From: DALYDP01 sp964348685
Lineage (GTDB): Bacteria; Patescibacteriota; Gracilibacteria; Peribacterales; Peribacteraceae
NCBI GenBank assembly: GCA_964348685.1
Contig: CAYGDM010000033.1
Coordinates: forward strand, 1 to 13,535
Length of the DNA stretch: 13,535 nt
Reading direction: 5' to 3'
A program made the position numbers and the translations under genes. Shown one piece after another: positions 12,094 through 13,535 of the stretch. Positions within the stretch are counted from its first letter, which is position 1, and each line of letters begins with the position of its first letter. The notes beneath the pieces were generated by a model. It searched no databases. It was given only the letters and a program-made list of their open reading frames with translations, and was not told where the DNA came from.

Positions 12094-12135
12094 AAAAAAG
12101 CCCGGCTTCGCCTGATGGCTACGCCGAGGCTTTTT
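12094..12135. terminator. bidirectional terminator between gap and dnaK, built on the interspersed repeat
   Basis: AAAAAGCC (12095-12102) pairs with GGCTTTTT (12128-12135). Inside, CGGC (12103-12106) pairs with GCCG (12123-12126), leaving one bulged A. Each strand ends in a T run, so it can stop both convergent genes. The core 12101-12130 is a copy of the 30-base repeat. Confidence 0.82.
12101..12130 (+). repeat. 30-base interspersed palindromic repeat, copy forming a terminator
   Basis: Reads CCCGGCTT-N10-CTACGCCGAGGC, the same arms as 4210-4239 (minus) with a different 10-base centre (CGCCTGATGG). Its flanking A and T runs convert it into an intrinsic terminator. Confidence 0.72.
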
Positions 12136-12145
12136 CGTATCTCTC

Positions 12146-13535
12146 TTACTTGTCGTCTTTTTTCTTCCCCGCCTCGGCGGAGTCCGCAGACGAAGCCGGG
12201 TCATCCACCACTTCCGCGTCGACGACGTTTTCATCTTTCTTTTCACCGCCGGCGGCCTGCTCCTTCTGGCCCGCTTCGTAGACGATCTTGCCGATCTCCT
12301 GCGCGGCGGTCCCCGCTTCCTGCACCTTCGCATTGATCTCTTCCGCCGTTGCCGATTCATTCTTCAAGACGACGCGGACGGCTTCCATTTTCTCCTCGAT
12401 CATTTTCTTCGTCTCGGCGGGGATCTTCGCTTCGTGCTCTTTGATCTGCTTCTCCATGTTGAACACGAACGCGTCGGCCGTGTTGCGCGCGTCGATGAGC
12501 TCGCGCTTCTTCTTGTCTTCGTCGGCGTGCAGCTCGGCGTCTTTCTTCATCTTCTCCACTTCTTCTTTGCTGAGGCCGGTCGAGCCCTGGATCGCGATGT
12601 GTTGGCTCTTGCCCGTGCCTTTGTCCTTGGCCGTGATGTTCAGGATGCCGTTAGAGTCGATATCGAACGTGACTTCGACCTGCGGCATGCCGCGCGGTGC
12701 GGGAGCAATGCCATCGAGGATGAATCGGCCGAGCGATTTGTTGTCGGCGGCCATTTCGCGTTCGCCTTGCACGACGTGGATCTCAACGGACGGTTGGTTG
12801 TCGGCCGCGGTCGAGAAGACCTGCGACTTCTGCGTCGGGATCTTCGTGTTGCGTTCAATGACTTTCGTCGCGACGCCGCCGAGCGTTTCGAGACCGAGCG
12901 AGAGAGGGGTCACGTCGACGAGGACGATGTCTTTGTCGATATCGCCACCGAGCACGCCGGCCTGCACCGCCGCGCCGATCGCGACGACTTCATCGGGGTT
13001 CACACCCTTATGCGGTTCCTTGCCGAACAATTCCTTCACTTTCGCGATCACCGACGGCATGCGCGTCATACCACCGACGAGAACCACCTCGTGAATGTCC
13101 GATTTCGAAAGTTTGGCGTCCTTCAGCGCTTTCAGGCATGGTTCGACGGACTTCGCGAGCAGCTCCGCCGTGAGGGCTTCGAGCTTCGCGCGCGAGAGCT
13201 TGAGGAGCAGGTGCTTCGGGCCCGAGGCGTCGGCCGTGATGAACGGCAAGTTGATTTCCGTTTCGGTCTGCGAGCTGAGTTCGATCTTTGCTTTTTCGGC
13301 GGCATCGCGCAGACGCTGCAGCGCGATCTTGTCCTTCGAGAGATCGATGCCGTTGCCCTGGAGGAATTCGTACGCGATCCAGTCGACGATCGCCTGGTCG
13401 AAGTCGTCGCCGCCGAGATGCGTGTCGCCGTTCGTGGAGAGGACTTCGAAGTGCCCGTCGCCGGAGATTTCAAGGACCGTTACGTCGAAGGTGCCGCCGC
13501 CAAGGTCGTAGACGGCAATAGTGCCAGACTTCTGC
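12146..13535 (-). CDS. dnaK: molecular chaperone DnaK (Hsp70), N-terminus outside the window
   Basis: The frame is open from the window edge (first full codon at 13534) to TAA 12148-12146, 462 residues. It enters in the ATPase domain (GTIAVYDLGGGTFDVTVLEI, then LSTNGDTHLGGDDFDQAIVD, LQRLRDAAEKAKIELSS and VVLVGGMTRMPSV). The interdomain linker and substrate-binding domain follow (KDIVLVDVTPLSLGLETLGG, TKIPTQKSQVFSTAADNQ, NGILNITAKDKGTGK), then the helical lid and the typical acidic end (NVVDAEVVDD). After that comes an extra PASSADSAEAGKKKDDK, encoded largely by a copy of the interspersed repeat. ATP-driven folding chaperone, working with DnaJ and GrpE, neither of which is in this window. It converges on gap. 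Confidence 0.97.
   Translation of the reverse strand, partial: QKSGTIAVYDLGGGTFDVTVLEISGDGHFEVLSTNGDTHLGGDDFDQAIVDWIAYEFLQGNGIDLSKDKIALQRLRDAAEKAKIELSSQTETEINLPFITADASGPKHLLLKLSRAKLEALTAELLAKSVEPCLKALKDAKLSKSDIHEVVLVGGMTRMPSVIAKVKELFGKEPHKGVNPDEVVAIGAAVQAGVLGGDIDKDIVLVDVTPLSLGLETLGGVATKVIERNTKIPTQKSQVFSTAADNQPSVEIHVVQGEREMAADNKSLGRFILDGIAPAPRGMPQVEVTFDIDSNGILNITAKDKGTGKSQHIAIQGSTGLSKEEVEKMKKDAELHADEDKKKRELIDARNTADAFVFNMEKQIKEHEAKIPAETKKMIEEKMEAVRVVLKNESATAEEINAKVQEAGTAAQEIGKIVYEAGQKEQAAGGEKKDENVVDAEVVDDPASSADSAEAGKKKDDK
12171..12200 (-). repeat. 30-base interspersed palindromic repeat, copy inside dnaK
   Basis: On the minus strand it reads CCCGGCTT-N10-CTCCGCCGAGGC, matching 4210-4239 at 28 of 30 positions. 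It is in frame and encodes most of the PASSADSAEA segment of the DnaK tail. Both differences from the tRNA-linked copy are single base changes. Confidence 0.75.

Noticed and set aside
12288..13094. 268-residue plus-strand open frame opposite dnaK
   Set aside because: Ser/Ala/Arg-rich antisense shadow of a conserved gene.
1..13535. CRISPR array or recoded UGA (Gracilibacteria-type code)
   Set aside because: No regularly spaced repeats are seen, and TGA falls exactly at expected ends of conserved genes such as gap, so the standard code fits.

Overview
The window is dense, moderately GC-rich bacterial chromosome using the standard code: TGA ends several conserved genes (gap, nfo-like, DUF1501) exactly where their families end. 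Gene content (secG, rplI, gap, dnaK, a CCA/poly(A)-type nucleotidyltransferase, SLH-domain and small secreted or membrane proteins of no known family, two isolated tRNAs with encoded CCA) suggests a candidate-phyla-radiation bacterium, possibly of the Peregrinibacteria/Peribacteria type. That placement is an inference from style and gene mix; no rRNA marker is present.

Layout. 1-700: the tail of an unknown gene, a terminator, then tRNA-Val and a NUDIX hydrolase on the minus strand. 700-4001 (plus): secG, a membrane-anchored family 5 solute-binding protein with a mid-protein insertion, rplI, and a 79-residue unknown protein. 4067-4261: tRNA-Ile with a UAU anticodon, followed by an inverted pair of a short interspersed palindromic repeat and a second copy of the tRNA 3' end that has been split by one of those repeats. 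4271-6422 (minus): an apparent three-gene envelope operon of a Cys-pair repeat lipoprotein, a three-SLH-domain secreted protein and a four-TM membrane protein. 6482-7019: two tiny membrane proteins, divergently arranged. 7064-10584: the nucleotidyltransferase (minus), then an endonuclease IV-family protein and a Tat-exported DUF1501 protein (plus). 10592-12073: an unknown 124-residue protein divergent from gap. 12094-13535: a terminator built from the interspersed repeat, then the C-terminal two thirds of dnaK (minus, running off the window), whose acidic tail contains another copy of that repeat.

Two patterns cut across the window. First, I see no convincing Shine-Dalgarno sequence before any gene, and at least seven genes have a sigma70-type -10 box 6-9 bases before the start codon, so the predicted transcript begins at or within about 3 bases of the start codon (leaderless mRNA). 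Second, a 30-base element, CCCGGCTT-N10-CTMCGCCGAGGC, occurs three times plus one longer variant. It has been placed in a tRNA remnant, in a transcription terminator and in the dnaK coding region, and the tRNA copy shows an apparent clean insertion with a 2-bp target duplication.
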